NCBI RefSeq assembly: GCF_004359215.1
Contig: NW_027152213.1
Coordinates: forward strand, 1,256,657 to 1,316,578
Origin: Bremia lactucae
Lineage: Eukaryota; Oomycota; Peronosporomycetes; Peronosporales; Peronosporaceae
Direction of reading: 5' to 3'
Length of the DNA: 59,922 nucleotides
The notes under the pieces are model-generated. The model made no database searches, was not told where the DNA came from, and worked only from the letters and a program-made list of their open reading frames with translations. The position numbers were made by a program, and so were the translations under genes. Position 1 is the first letter of the stretch; the number at the start of each line of letters is the position of its first letter. Below are positions 19,944 to 30,663 of this stretch, piece by piece.

Positions 19944-21602
19944 ATGTCGGAGGTCCTCGTAGCAGTTGTCCGCGTCAAGAAGCGCGATGGACGTGCGGAG
20001 TTTTCGCCTAATGGATTGCGCTGGACAGCTGATGCATCTCCGGAGGTTCCTGATGGACAGTGTCTGCCCATCGTTGTGCCCTGGAGCACTGTACAGGACC
20101 AGCAGGTTTCCTCTTTCTCGAGCCCCAAGGCTATGATCCGTTTACGCCTTGCACACAATTCAACGCTTGTGTTGGAATTTGTAGCTACTTCCACTCGCCT
20201 AGAAGATGCATTTAAGGTGCGTGAGCAAGCTAAAGACTACATTGCTCGCCGTCTGCGCGAGAATGGTGCCAGCGGAACACATTCCAACGCCGCGGCGCTG
20301 TGTAATCCTACAGAGATCAAACAGCGTGCGGCGCTCTTAGCTGCGAGTCCAACACTCAAGCGACAACATACTGAGATGGTGAATGATGGTTTAATCTCCG
20401 AAGAGGATTTCTGGGCGAGCCGTCGTCATTTGATCGCTGGAGAGGCCAGTAAACGACAGAAGACAGCAAAGACATCGGCAATCTTGACAGATCTCGCAGC
20501 GGACAATGAAACGGGTGGCAATGTCGTCAAATACAATTTAAATGCCGAGGTCATTCATCAGATCTTTATTCAGTATCCGGCCGTGTACTTGGCGTACCAG
20601 GGACAAGTGCCTGATAAAATGACCGAGACGGAATTTTGGGGTGCATTTTTCAAGTCCAAGTACTTTCATCGAGATCGAAAGGCTGGGCATGAAGATATGT
20701 TTACAAAGTACGAGGAGAAGGAGAAACAGGAGTCAAAAGGTGCGAGTATTGACCCACGTGGACTTGTGGACCCACTAATTGATCTCACCACGACGGAGGA
20801 AGATGCAGCAGTCCACCCGATCCGAAGACACTTGAATGAAAAAGACAATCCATTCAGTACTACAATAGCGAAATTCAATCGACATGGCGCTTACGTACTC
20901 GATCCTGCCCATGCCGGAAATTTGCAATTGCAAACGAATCGCAAAAGTCATGCACAACAGTCGGTGGTGCTGAAAAATCAGCCAAAAGGAGGTTTTCACG
21001 ACAATTTAAAAGAAGCAACGTTGCTAGATGATCTTCAAGATAAAGTTTTGCCAACATACAATCCGCTTACGTTAGAAAACGAATCGCGCTACTTTCAGCA
21101 CGCAGAGAAGATTAGTGTAGCTGAAAGCAAGGTGTCTGAAAACCTTTCACTTTTGGATGCAGCCGAAGCATTTCGAGCAACGTGCAAGGCTTCGATTGAT
21201 TTAAAAATGGCCTACCCTAGTTCCAAAACATGCTTTAACGTACTTGCCGAAGTCGTTGCGTGCTCGGATTCAACAAGTGATTCCGCTTCCACCTCGTCGG
21301 CTGCAAACCTCGCAAGTGGCGCGTTAGGTGCGGCGTACATCCCCAACGAGTTTAAGAAGCAGGTTTACAACCAATTCCATGATGTGTGTGAATTGTTGCG
21401 GCATTTCCTGTCGTTTAAGGCAAAATTAGCGGCAGGTGGTGGTCCGGAAGCAAAACGGAAATTGAACAAAATTGTCGAAAAGATGGGATCCAAGTACGAT
21501 GAGCTCGTGAAATTGCGCGAATCCTTGCCTCCTCATGAAAAGAATCTCTTAGCACCTTTGCTCAAGCCATTTGACGATCAGCTTAATCTTGCCTTTATTT
21601 AG
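19944..21602 (+). CDS. GTF2H1: TFIIH core subunit p62 / TFB1 (GTF2H1), single exon
   Basis: Subunit of general transcription factor TFIIH, needed for RNA polymerase II initiation and nucleotide excision repair in the nucleus. The 552-residue frame shows the N-terminal PH-like domain (about 1-110, RVKKRDGRAEFSPNGLRW, WSTVQDQQVSSFSSPKAMIRL), two BSD domains (first about 130-180 with LISEEDFWASRRHLI; second about 190-250 with YPAVYLAYQGQVPDKMTETE and FWGAFFKSKYFHRDR), and a C-terminal helical region that ends LAPLLKPFDDQLNLAF. Length matches known p62 proteins. No intron is needed. The next gene starts 77 bp downstream on the same strand. Confidence 0.93.
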   Translation: MSEVLVAVVRVKKRDGRAEFSPNGLRWTADASPEVPDGQCLPIVVPWSTVQDQQVSSFSSPKAMIRLRLAHNSTLVLEFVATSTRLEDAFKVREQAKDYIARRLRENGASGTHSNAAALCNPTEIKQRAALLAASPTLKRQHTEMVNDGLISEEDFWASRRHLIAGEASKRQKTAKTSAILTDLAADNETGGNVVKYNLNAEVIHQIFIQYPAVYLAYQGQVPDKMTETEFWGAFFKSKYFHRDRKAGHEDMFTKYEEKEKQESKGASIDPRGLVDPLIDLTTTEEDAAVHPIRRHLNEKDNPFSTTIAKFNRHGAYVLDPAHAGNLQLQTNRKSHAQQSVVLKNQPKGGFHDNLKEATLLDDLQDKVLPTYNPLTLENESRYFQHAEKISVAESKVSENLSLLDAAEAFRATCKASIDLKMAYPSSKTCFNVLAEVVACSDSTSDSASTSSAANLASGALGAAYIPNEFKKQVYNQFHDVCELLRHFLSFKAKLAAGGGPEAKRKLNKIVEKMGSKYDELVKLRESLPPHEKNLLAPLLKPFDDQLNLAFI

Positions 21603-21679
21603 CACCCTTATTGCAATATTTGCACTTCAAAATATACGAATAGACTTTGTTGTGATATTCTTATTTTCTCTTCTCTCGA

Positions 21680-22477
21680 ATGGAGGCAGATAAAGCGATG
21701 GCAATGGGCACTAGCGCCTTTGCTACTGAAGTAGAGACCTCAGCTCCACCTACAACGTCTCAAATTGTCGCTTTTTCGTTTCGCAATCCTTTCCACGATG
21801 CACTGCGTGACTCCACGCGCCGATTTCCGATCGCTGGGAAGTCAATTCGCATTGATCAAGCGTGGCAGAGCGATGGAAGAGGGGGTACAGCATTAGGATT
21901 CGGAGCCTCAGTATACGATGCAGCGATTGCATTATCGCTATATATTGCTGATCATCCACACTTGGTGAAAGGAAAACGTGTTATTGAATTAGGCTGCGGC
22001 CCAGGACTCGTTGGAATCGTAGCTGCTCACTTTGAACCCAAACATGTTGTCATTACTGATGGTGATCCCGCGTCGGTGGCACTCACACGCCATAATATTC
22101 GCCTCAATGACGTATCCGAAGAAATTTGCACGACGGACAAGTATTTATGGGGCGATTTGAAACATCACTTGGTGGAAGAGCACGACAGCTTTGATATCAT
22201 TCTTGGCGCTGACATCGTTGCCTGCCCATACGCTTCTGCGTTTAACGCGTTATTAACGTCGTTAGAAAAAATGGCTACACCCAAGACACTCGTGCTCCTT
22301 GCGTACAAGAAGCGTCAACATTTGGAAGAAAACTTTTTCCACGAGTTTGAACAGGTGTTTCAAATCGAAAAGATTCACCGATCCCAATTACATCAAGACT
22401 TTCAAGATGGAGACATTGTACTGTTTTGCGCACGGCTAAGAGACGTATCGTTAAAAATGATTGAAAAACGAGATTGA
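21680..22477 (+). CDS. METTL21-type SAM-dependent protein methyltransferase
   Basis: Seven-beta-strand methyltransferase of family 16, which typically methylates lysines of chaperones or translation factors using S-adenosylmethionine; the substrate here is unknown. In 265 residues it shows motif I VIELGCGPGLVGIVAA (about 101-116), post-I VVITDGDPASV, and GADIVACPYASAFNALL at the DxxY-like motif IV position of this family, then a C-terminal strand VLLAYKKR. The N-terminal 70 residues include FRNPFHDALRD and GRGGTALGFGASVYDAAI, the usual W/GxxxxxAxxL entry to the fold. Its stop codon is 9 bp from the stop of the ABHD gene on the other strand. Confidence 0.85.
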   Translation: MEADKAMAMGTSAFATEVETSAPPTTSQIVAFSFRNPFHDALRDSTRRFPIAGKSIRIDQAWQSDGRGGTALGFGASVYDAAIALSLYIADHPHLVKGKRVIELGCGPGLVGIVAAHFEPKHVVITDGDPASVALTRHNIRLNDVSEEICTTDKYLWGDLKHHLVEEHDSFDIILGADIVACPYASAFNALLTSLEKMATPKTLVLLAYKKRQHLEENFFHEFEQVFQIEKIHRSQLHQDFQDGDIVLFCARLRDVSLKMIEKRD

Positions 22478-22486
22478 AAGTCTATT

Positions 22487-23996
22487 TCACGGTATGGAGT
22501 GCATGTTTGTAAGTTCATCCTTTGTCAAACTGTCGATCAAAGTGCGACTAAATTCGTCGGGGTTTTCCATAAACATTTGATGGCCACTATTTGGTACACG
22601 ATACAAATCGGCAGCTTGACCCATGTTTCGAAAGTGCTTAACAATTTCTTGTCCACTGCGGTAGTCCATCCAATCATTTTCGCCGTAAATGAATGTGAGC
22701 GGCATTTTCACTCGATGAGGAAGTAACATATCCACGAGTGGACGTACAGCATGCGCGCCTGGAGCAAGATGCGTAGTCATGGCGCGTTCGCCACTTGGTT
22801 TAAGCGCCCAGTTGTGATACAAATACTTTCCCAGCTCCTTTAAATCGACACGGCCATCTCGCATGGCGCTATTTTCAAACATAAAGGAAGTTCGGCGATG
22901 CACAACGTTTTGAACAAGTTTTGGTCCATAAGGTCCGACAAATCGAGCGATAGACAACGGAGTCATTCCGTTCTTCCACGCCAAGTAGACCATCCACCTG
23001 AGCCACGAACGATTTCGTGCCTTTCCTTCTTCTGATTTTGGATCCAAAGGTGGTGGTGGACGTGGCACACCAGCTGGAGAGGCCAATACAAGGTGCTGCG
23101 ACAAAACGCCAATTGAGTTTGATACTATAGCGAAAACAAGTACGAACATAACGCCACACTTACGCTTACTTGGGCAGGGTGTTTTAGCGCATATGATGAT
23201 GCGAAAATCGCCTAAGATAAGTACACAAACGTCAAATGAAGCATTGAAACGGGTTGTCTATACAACAACTGACTCCCATCGAGTGGCCGCATAGATTAAA
23301 GCTCTCCAGCTTGATCTCCTGTCGCCACGTCTCGAATGAATTCACGATAAAGTCATTGGCACTGTCGTACTACATATCGTATACACATGAATATTCACGT
23401 CAAATGTCGTCATTCTTAATTGCGCCGCGAATAGCCTGGTATACATACGTCTTTAAAGTTGAAATCAGGACGATCCGAACGACCGACACCAATCCACTCG
23501 ACTGCATACTATCATCAAATTATTGTCGTAAATACAATACACATTGAAGCAATAATTCAATTTGACGTACCACATTAAAGCGCTTGGACAACTTTTCCAA
23601 ATTCTATATGTAAGAAATTGTTAGTTCAGCTTCTCGACGACCTGCTTCAGACTCACCATTGCCCACACTGCGTTGCCGCCAGCAAATCCATGAATCAAGA
23701 CAAGATTTTCAGCGCTTTTGCGATTATTCTCGACAGAGCAAGGAACTACAACGGTCCCGAGCTGGGCCACTTTCTTCATCTCGAAAAATGTTGAAATGGC
23801 GCTAGATAAAATCTTACGCTCCGACTCCTCCAACTTGGTGTAGCTTGCGGGAATCCACTGCCATAGTCGCCCCTCGGTTGCCAAGCCTAGTGCAATAAAC
23901 ACCGCTTGAGCGATAATTATTCAGCAGGATATTGCCAATTAATATTGCAAAGATGCAGCATCCAGTACCTGTGGTTGCGGAAAAGGTGCGAAACAT
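22487..23996 (-). CDS. ABHD4/ABHD5 (CGI-58)-type alpha/beta hydrolase, 7 exons
   Basis: Exons 23996-23969, 23886-23657, 23603-23571, 23508-23449, 23369-23274, 23211-23170 and 23095-22487 join in phase to 365 residues. It has the oxyanion-side NLVLIHGFAGG, the nucleophile elbow LCGHSMG, the family signature HLVLASPAGVP, an acid in FIYGENDWMDYRSG and the histidine in PNSGHQMFMENPDEF. ABHD4 acts on N-acyl phospholipids; animal ABHD5, which lacks the serine, activates lipid-droplet lipase. With serine, aspartate and histidine all present, this copy should be catalytic, closer to ABHD4 or plant CGI-58. Introns are 52-84 bp. Exact substrate is not shown by sequence. Confidence 0.88.
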
Positions 23997-26054
23997 TTGT
24001 CAACACTTTACTACGATTTCTCGTTTTTAAAGTCTTTTGTCGTTTTTTCGATTGAAAATCAATATAAAACTTTATTCGTTTATATAGTGACATGTGTATA
24101 ACAGTGTTTAAAAAATCGAATAATACAATTTTGCTGTATTTTTTATTTATTTTTGACAACATGCAACGTAAGTTATCCCTGTCGAAGAGCGCTACAAATT
24201 GGTTTATCCTTATAGTAATCAAAGCGACTTAGCTGCGCTAACAAGTATTCTCTCGCAATGCGAGTGAGCAGCTATATTGGGGTAAAAAAGGATGGCTTAA
24301 CGGCTGCTTAGACTTCGCATAAAGCGTAAAGGTTAATCTGATTATTACTGAAAGAGGTAATAAACGACAGCTTTGACGCCTTGCTCATGTTTACGCCATG
24401 CAGAGGTGATATTGTTAGAATCGGTTGGATTTGAAGATACAGTTAAAGTTGAGTTTATGTTGTTGTCTTTCGTGTATCCTCAAATTGTGTCTAACGTTTC
24501 TACTGCCTGTAAGTGTCCAGAGCATTACTCTGTACATTCACATCGTTTTTAACTTGAGTGCTTTGCCGTGGATACCGGATGCTTACAACTGTTCGACTGT
24601 TTACTTCAACATTTACAATGATCATCGTTTAATCAAATGTCAGATGCCATGGCTTGTCGTGAACGCTTCATGAACTTTTGCTAGGTCCAATACCTAGTAC
24701 ATGCAGAAACGGGCAGATTATTACCTAGATAAGCCTGGTAGTCACTAAACCGCTCGAGAGATCGAGGAGGAAGCTTATAACGTCTCCACAAGGATCATTT
24801 TACGCCACAGGGCCTTAAATCAAATTCATTCTACGTCAATAAAACCTGCTTAACCGTAACAGTCAGCGGTCACTTGTGAAGATGTGGACAAGTTTCGCAC
24901 CCAAAAATGCACCTCGTGAAAATAAAAAAAATCGGCAATCTACAAATTTTCACCGTACATTTCTACTTAAGCATCAATTCGTAAACGACGAAAAGATAGC
25001 CGATCTTTCTCGCTTGCTAATTTTTTTAATTCGATCGCTGCAAACCGTTGGTTTATCTCTCTCCCATTTGTTATGAGCTGCTCATTGTTCTAAGAAGCTT
25101 AGTTTCAGTGGAAACTCTAAGCTTCCACATTCCAGAAGGTACTTGTATAGACGAGAGCGATGGCCCATCTGATTGAGTTGATTCGATAAATGCACAGCTG
25201 GTAAGTTTAATCTATTTATCAATAATGTCCTTATAAAGCATTTCTAATAGTAAAATCCTTATTTGCGCTCCTGGCCCGATCTCTTTTTTCGACAAAGCTT
25301 TCGATATTCTCCCCCACCACTTGTCACAAATCTCTGCATTCAGCTGCCACCATTAATTTTTCGGACTCCACGAGGATAAGCATGCAGCTCGGTTCCGATT
25401 TTCATGTGTCATAAACTGTATCTAAGTGACCCCCGCGCAATTTCTTCGTTCATTTTCCGGATTTTTTTTGATCCAGAAAATGGTACAGTAAATATATTGA
25501 CCAACATCGATTGTTGTGCACCATAGAAACCCGCGCTGCATGTAGTCTTAAGTTTACTAGGCAAACATATTTAATGCAAATTCGTGCTTTAAAAAGTGAC
25601 AATGTTTGAACAACATTGCCGCATACCATTGGGCACCGCAATATGGCGTTACCTCCGTGACAAATAACGGAGAAGCGAGAAACTCCGTCCTCAAATCATC
25701 GCCTTAGATTTACTAATACAATAAGTCATCGAAAGATACGAGCCGTCCATTTGTGCCCACTTGAGTTCAGGATTGACAAAATCCACTGTTGCGTTTGTCG
25801 GGCAACTTTTGACCTCGCTCTCTTGCGATTGCAATTGTAAGACTATTTCCGCCCATCCCGCCTTGGAAATGGAAGGTCTTTGCACCACTCATTGGCATTT
25901 TCGCGCTATAAGTCGTAAGCCGGAATCAATAAATCAGAGCTGTGCGCCTCATTCGCACCGCCCTGAGCTCTACAAGCGGTGAACTTGGACGCAGACGTGG
26001 CTCACGAATACACAGCAGCTGGCACCGTATAGGGCGAAAAGCCAATCGAGCAAA
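23997..26054. other. Intergenic, about 2 kb, no supported gene
   Basis: AT-rich sequence with only scattered open frames. A minus-strand frame at 25888-25691 (ending KWAQMDGSYLSMTYCISKSK) is coding-like but unrecognised and could be a final exon of an unidentified gene. The + frame at 24425-24673 is hydrophobic low-complexity and probably chance. The kinase promoter must lie toward the right end. Confidence 0.4.
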
Positions 26055-27653
26055 ATGGCGCCAACTTTTGAGTCAGTCCAGAGCACGACACCAACCTTGT
26101 CGACATCAGCTAGCACGTCTGGCGAAAAGAATACCACAGTCCTTACGACGAAGACGTCGGAACATACTCAAACGTCGACATTTGCGCAACAATTGACAAA
26201 TTCCCTCGCTAACGTGTCGCTAAAAGACGATATACAGCCACTAAATAACAGCATCGAATGCCGACAAATGGAAGAAAGGTGCAATGGTAGACCGAGTAAT
26301 TGTAGCAACGACTGGGATTGTTCGTACAATTTCCTCACAGCATCCTCCAAAATCGCTTCCGAGACTGCGAGTAGCAACACTGATTGGAATTGCTCGTATT
26401 ACAATCTCAAACCACATCTTTTACGCGCGACTTTCTCTGCATCATCGTCTTCGAGCACGCTACTGTCGGATGCTGAAGTGAACCCGTTGCGACACTCAAT
26501 GGAAGACCTTATGGTGCACGAAGAGACGCTCGAGGAAGAAATAGAGGAAGACAGAGACCACGCAGTAACGCGTTCTATTTTTGACATTATTCGTGTTATT
26601 GGGTCGGGGTCCTACGGCACAGTATTATTATGTTGCTTGCGTGATTCTCCTTGCCGACTCTTTGCGGTCAAGGTCGTCTACAAGTCAAAATTAAGTACAA
26701 TCTACAGTCTGGATGGAAAATCCAACGCTTCTCGAGAAGCTCAGCGCTTGCTTACAGAAAAAAACGTCCTCGTTGCAGTCAATCATCCCTTTATAACCAA
26801 GCTCTACTGCTCCTTTGAAACTCGAGAGGCGCTTCATTTTGTGCTCGAGTACTGCCCTGGTGGTGATTTGTACTCCCTCCTTGGAAAGTTTGAAAAGAAT
26901 CGCCTTCCAGAAGACTATGCACAATTCTATGCGGCCTCCATTGCACTAGCCTTGCGTTATTTACACAAACGTGGAATCATGTACCGGGATCTTAAACCTG
27001 AAAACATTTTGATTGACGAAGCTGGTTTTGTACGTCTCGCGGACTTTGGCTTTGCGCACGAACAAATGAAGCGCTTTGAGAACAAGTGTACGAGCTTTTG
27101 TGGGTCAGCCGACTATATTGCGCCAGAGGTGCTTCGAGGGGATGGATACGGATTGGCAGCGGATCTCTGGAGTTTTGGTTGTGTCGTGTATGAAATGCTG
27201 ACAGGATACCCACCATTCTATTCCCCACGCGATCGAGCCAAACTCTTTCGAAAGATTGAAAGAGATACACCAAACTACTTGAGTCACTTCTCACCGCATC
27301 TTTGTGATTTTCTCTCTGGCTTGCTTCATAAGAACGCAGACCACCGTCTAGGCAATGGCCCGAATGGAATGCAGGAGATTTTCGACCACCCTTTTCTCGC
27401 TACTATCTGTTGGCCCCGTCTTAAAGCAAAGTTAGTGGTTCCACCGATCATTCCAAACTTAAATAGCGAGTTGGATACTTGTAATTTTGAAGAGCAGTTC
27501 ACGTCACAACAAGTGCAAGGCCACTTTGAATTTAAAGAGCGCGAAAGGCAAAGCGCTCTAGCTGATGAAGATGATAACAGCTTTTACTTTGGGGATTTTG
27601 ACTGGTGTGCTGATGAGTTGCATCTTCACGATGATGATCGCATTTTGTGCTAG
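26055..27653 (+). CDS. AGC-family serine/threonine protein kinase
   Basis: 532 residues, single exon. A 170-residue Ser/Thr-rich N-terminus carries a short internal repeat (DWDCSYN at 86-92, DWNCSYY at 110-116) and an acidic run (EETLEEEIEED). The kinase domain starts near 177: glycine loop GSGSYGTV (183-190), lysine in FAVKVVYKSK, catalytic loop YRDLKPEN, DFG as ADFGFA, an activation loop with TSFCGSADYIAPE, where the T-loop threonine precedes SFCG, and LWSFGCVVYEML. The C-terminal tail ends in FYFGDFDW, the AGC hydrophobic motif (F-x-x-F-D-W), with D in place of the phosphorylated serine. No PH, C1, C2 or cyclic-nucleotide domain is visible. It resembles PKA/SGK/S6K-type kinases; which subgroup is unclear. 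Confidence 0.9.
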   Translation: MAPTFESVQSTTPTLSTSASTSGEKNTTVLTTKTSEHTQTSTFAQQLTNSLANVSLKDDIQPLNNSIECRQMEERCNGRPSNCSNDWDCSYNFLTASSKIASETASSNTDWNCSYYNLKPHLLRATFSASSSSSTLLSDAEVNPLRHSMEDLMVHEETLEEEIEEDRDHAVTRSIFDIIRVIGSGSYGTVLLCCLRDSPCRLFAVKVVYKSKLSTIYSLDGKSNASREAQRLLTEKNVLVAVNHPFITKLYCSFETREALHFVLEYCPGGDLYSLLGKFEKNRLPEDYAQFYAASIALALRYLHKRGIMYRDLKPENILIDEAGFVRLADFGFAHEQMKRFENKCTSFCGSADYIAPEVLRGDGYGLAADLWSFGCVVYEMLTGYPPFYSPRDRAKLFRKIERDTPNYLSHFSPHLCDFLSGLLHKNADHRLGNGPNGMQEIFDHPFLATICWPRLKAKLVVPPIIPNLNSELDTCNFEEQFTSQQVQGHFEFKERERQSALADEDDNSFYFGDFDWCADELHLHDDDRILC

Positions 27654-27717
27654 TATATAGCGGTAGGATCTCGTGACTGCATCCATGGAAGCAAAAAATC
27701 TATGAGTCATGTCTGAA
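27654..27717. terminator. Shared 3' region of convergent kinase and ligase genes
   Basis: Only 64 bp separate the stop codons of the kinase (+) and DNA ligase IV (-), so the polyadenylation regions of both genes must overlap here. No clear poly(A) signal is claimed. Confidence 0.4.
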
Positions 27718-30663
27718 TTATACGTGTATTACAAAAGCTTCGTCGCATACTTGAGTTTGTTGATCCAAACATGCTTTGATCCATTCTTTCGTGACTACAC
27801 GCGGTTCAGGAAAGCCTTGATGTCGCAAGCTTTGAACACTAGGTGTTAGCCTTTCCACTTGTGCATGGTCACTAATGACAATGTGTGTAACGGATGTATC
27901 AATAGAGTGGGCAACAGTGCCACCATATAGCCTCAGTTGCTGCTCCAGGAGCTTCATCTTGCCCATGACGCCAACATCCTGTTCCTCCATCCTTGAGACA
28001 TTACTGCGCTCAAAGTAGACAACACAATGGCATAAAAACGTAAAAGCACTTTCGATCGCTTCCACTTCTTCCATTTCGAATGTTTTCAATGTATATTGCC
28101 ACGGCAAAGTGTTAAACTCATCCTTGGAAGCTGTGGCTACATCCCGCAAAATGCGTTGCAAATCGCTCGGGTTAATGTATTCAGTATAACTGTCGCCGTA
28201 TCGATCATATTCTTGAGCGAGCAGTTCTCGTTGTGTTTGAGTCGCAAAGATAAAATCGTTTGCTTTCAAAGGCACTAAGCGAGACACGAAGAGACAATGA
28301 AAGATCCATTTGACGTGCACGACATTAAACAATCCCTGCTTCTTAAGATTAGCAACCTTTAATCCAGCATCAGCAGCGGCAACAACATAGTGTGTGGATC
28401 CAGCAATAGGGTTTTGAACAATCGTGCCTCCAAAAGAGTACAGCATTTTCTCCACCGCCTGCTTTGATAAATGCATGGCATTCTTTTCGATAACACTGGC
28501 TGGAATGAATGACATCGTATCGGATGAAGGCATCTGGTACTTTCCAGGAAGCACACAAAATTCCAGTCCTTCAAACACATTCCGCTCTTGTGCGATACCT
28601 TCTAAGTCTGCTCTTGAGTATTCTTGAAGGACGCCAGTAGCACGCAGATTGGAGACTGTCTGGCGTTTCGTAGGGCGTTTTAAAGCCCCTTTTTGCCCCA
28701 ATACAACTTCTGACGCCCGCTTTGTAGATTGGCTCCCACGCGCCGCATTAAGGTCTTGGAGACTTATGCATTGGTACCATTCCTTGTCATTTCGAATAGC
28801 TTTACAACGCGGAAAGCGAATTGTAAGCCCAGTTTGGTATTGTGTCGTAAACGAAAGCTCAAACCCATATACTTCGAGGATTTTCGAATGGCGTGGGTCG
28901 ATCCAAACATCAGGTCGCAAGTCGCTTTTTGGAGGCTTCCAACCACTCAAATGAGGAGCGATTTTAGTATCATCCCATGGCTGCCAGTGCGGTGCTAATT
29001 CTTGCCTCATTTGCTCCAACTCTTCCAAGTTATACCCCGTTCCTACTTTAGCAAACGTATACACGACTGGGCATGGAGCGCCTGGTTTCATTGCTTCTGC
29101 TGCCCCCATTTCGTCTAAGGAGTGAGCAAGTACTCCAAGTAGAAAGACGGATACGTTGCCACTTCGGCGTCTCCCAGTACCGTAGAATCCACCGACAATA
29201 ATTGTATCCAAGTCTGTTGTCATACCAGCGTAATCTGGCTTGAGTTTCAACCACTTTTTGGTTTTTCGACTACTTTCCCCGCACATGTAATGTGCATTCA
29301 AGTCTTTCATAATCACGCCCTCACCCCCATTTGATAATTGCAAATCAACCTCTGCCATGACCTTGTCATGCCGAACCTTTGCAGACGCATCATTAACCAG
29401 CTTTTGCTCAACTATGACAATGCGATGATCCAATGGCTTAAGAATGCGAAGCAGCAATTTACGTCGCGCATGTAGAGGAAGTCCCATTACTGCACTGATT
29501 TCACCTGGACCTTGAAATACTTCATGAATCAATTGATTAGCTTTTGGACTTCCACCGAGGTAAACAATATCCCACACAACGTAACATAGCCATCGATTTG
29601 TTCTTTCTCCTTTTCGTACGGCATTTGCCGTATTCTTAAGTAGTCCAAACTCACGAAGACGGTATTCGGTATTGTCCCAGACCATCATTTCTCCATCCAA
29701 GATGCAATCGACTCCCTGCTCTAATTGTGACAGCACATGTGGCGTAATCGAAGGTCCATACTTGTCAGTATAATTAATACCATTTCTCGAAATAAACTGC
29801 ACCTCTTTTCCACAGACATGACACGTGATCCTTTCGCCATCGAGCTTTGGCTCCAAGACAAAAGCATCACAATTAATTGCACTAATGCACTCGCCAAAGT
29901 TCACGCGTTTGGCCAGCATTGGCGTAAAGACTTGAAATGGCTCAAGTTGAGGAACGTACCGAATCGCCGAGTTTCGCAACTCTCGGCAAACCTTTTGCAG
30001 ATCGTTTGTGTGATTGTACATCTCTACGGCATCCGGATGCATGAATTTCAAAACACGTTCGTGTTTAAGTCCAATTTTAAGGTCCTTCAGCACGATTCGG
30101 ATCATCCACTTCTGCTCATCAGCAGCATACTCAGTCGCGAGCTGCATAAAGACTTTCTTACGAGCAGCATTGCTATCGGCCTGGACCAATTGATCCAACA
30201 AATAATTAACGTCTTGTAATGTGTGCGGCACCTTGGATTTTGTCCTCATGCTTTGGTAAAGGACGACTTCATACAACACGGCAGCAAAGTCGCCGACGGA
30301 CTTGCTATTGACAATCTTAGGATCATTAAAGTGTTCAAGCTTCTGTGCATCTTTACTCATCGGCGCTAATCCTAGTATGTCAATGTATAGTTTCGCAATT
30401 TTCTTTTCTTTCAACATGTACGTGCGTTCGCGGTCTAAATGAGGCAGCACCAAGCGAATAAGTGGGTACAGGTTCCCTTCACCCACTTGGGCGCGCAGAT
30501 TGGCACTAAATAAAAGTTCAAGCTTCAAATCGCTCTTGTTTGTGGCTTCAGTGGCATTTAGAACAGAGCAAAGCGCCGTGAACGACAATCCTAATGCCGC
30601 ATTCTGGTCCACCGCAGCTTCCATCTTTATAATGACAACTAATTGAAGGTTTTGACTCATCAT
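27718..30663 (-). CDS. LIG4: DNA ligase IV (ATP-dependent, NHEJ)
   Basis: Seals double-strand breaks in non-homologous end joining, with XRCC4, in the nucleus. The frame is open without introns from 30753; the start is more likely the methionine at 30663 or 30624 (MEAAVDQNAALGLSFTALC), since the first 30 residues are basic and lie in the divergent promoter. Then an N-terminal DNA-binding domain, the nucleotidyltransferase with motif I VLEPKLDGERI (adenylated lysine), motif III ILDGEMMVWD, motif IV GGEGVIMKDL and motif V KKWLKLKPDYAG, an OB-fold, and two BRCT domains (about residues 735-850 with WIFHCLFVSR, and the last 120 with WIKACLDQQTQ). The size and BRCT pair distinguish it from ligases I and III. 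Confidence 0.95.
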   Translation of the reverse strand: MMSQNLQLVVIIKMEAAVDQNAALGLSFTALCSVLNATEATNKSDLKLELLFSANLRAQVGEGNLYPLIRLVLPHLDRERTYMLKEKKIAKLYIDILGLAPMSKDAQKLEHFNDPKIVNSKSVGDFAAVLYEVVLYQSMRTKSKVPHTLQDVNYLLDQLVQADSNAARKKVFMQLATEYAADEQKWMIRIVLKDLKIGLKHERVLKFMHPDAVEMYNHTNDLQKVCRELRNSAIRYVPQLEPFQVFTPMLAKRVNFGECISAINCDAFVLEPKLDGERITCHVCGKEVQFISRNGINYTDKYGPSITPHVLSQLEQGVDCILDGEMMVWDNTEYRLREFGLLKNTANAVRKGERTNRWLCYVVWDIVYLGGSPKANQLIHEVFQGPGEISAVMGLPLHARRKLLLRILKPLDHRIVIVEQKLVNDASAKVRHDKVMAEVDLQLSNGGEGVIMKDLNAHYMCGESSRKTKKWLKLKPDYAGMTTDLDTIIVGGFYGTGRRRSGNVSVFLLGVLAHSLDEMGAAEAMKPGAPCPVVYTFAKVGTGYNLEELEQMRQELAPHWQPWDDTKIAPHLSGWKPPKSDLRPDVWIDPRHSKILEVYGFELSFTTQYQTGLTIRFPRCKAIRNDKEWYQCISLQDLNAARGSQSTKRASEVVLGQKGALKRPTKRQTVSNLRATGVLQEYSRADLEGIAQERNVFEGLEFCVLPGKYQMPSSDTMSFIPASVIEKNAMHLSKQAVEKMLYSFGGTIVQNPIAGSTHYVVAAADAGLKVANLKKQGLFNVVHVKWIFHCLFVSRLVPLKANDFIFATQTQRELLAQEYDRYGDSYTEYINPSDLQRILRDVATASKDEFNTLPWQYTLKTFEMEEVEAIESAFTFLCHCVVYFERSNVSRMEEQDVGVMGKMKLLEQQLRLYGGTVAHSIDTSVTHIVISDHAQVERLTPSVQSLRHQGFPEPRVVTKEWIKACLDQQTQVCDEAFVIHV

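Noticed and set aside
29737..30219. 160-codon + strand frame inside DNA ligase IV
   Set aside because: Exact shadow of the ligase adenylation domain on the other strand.
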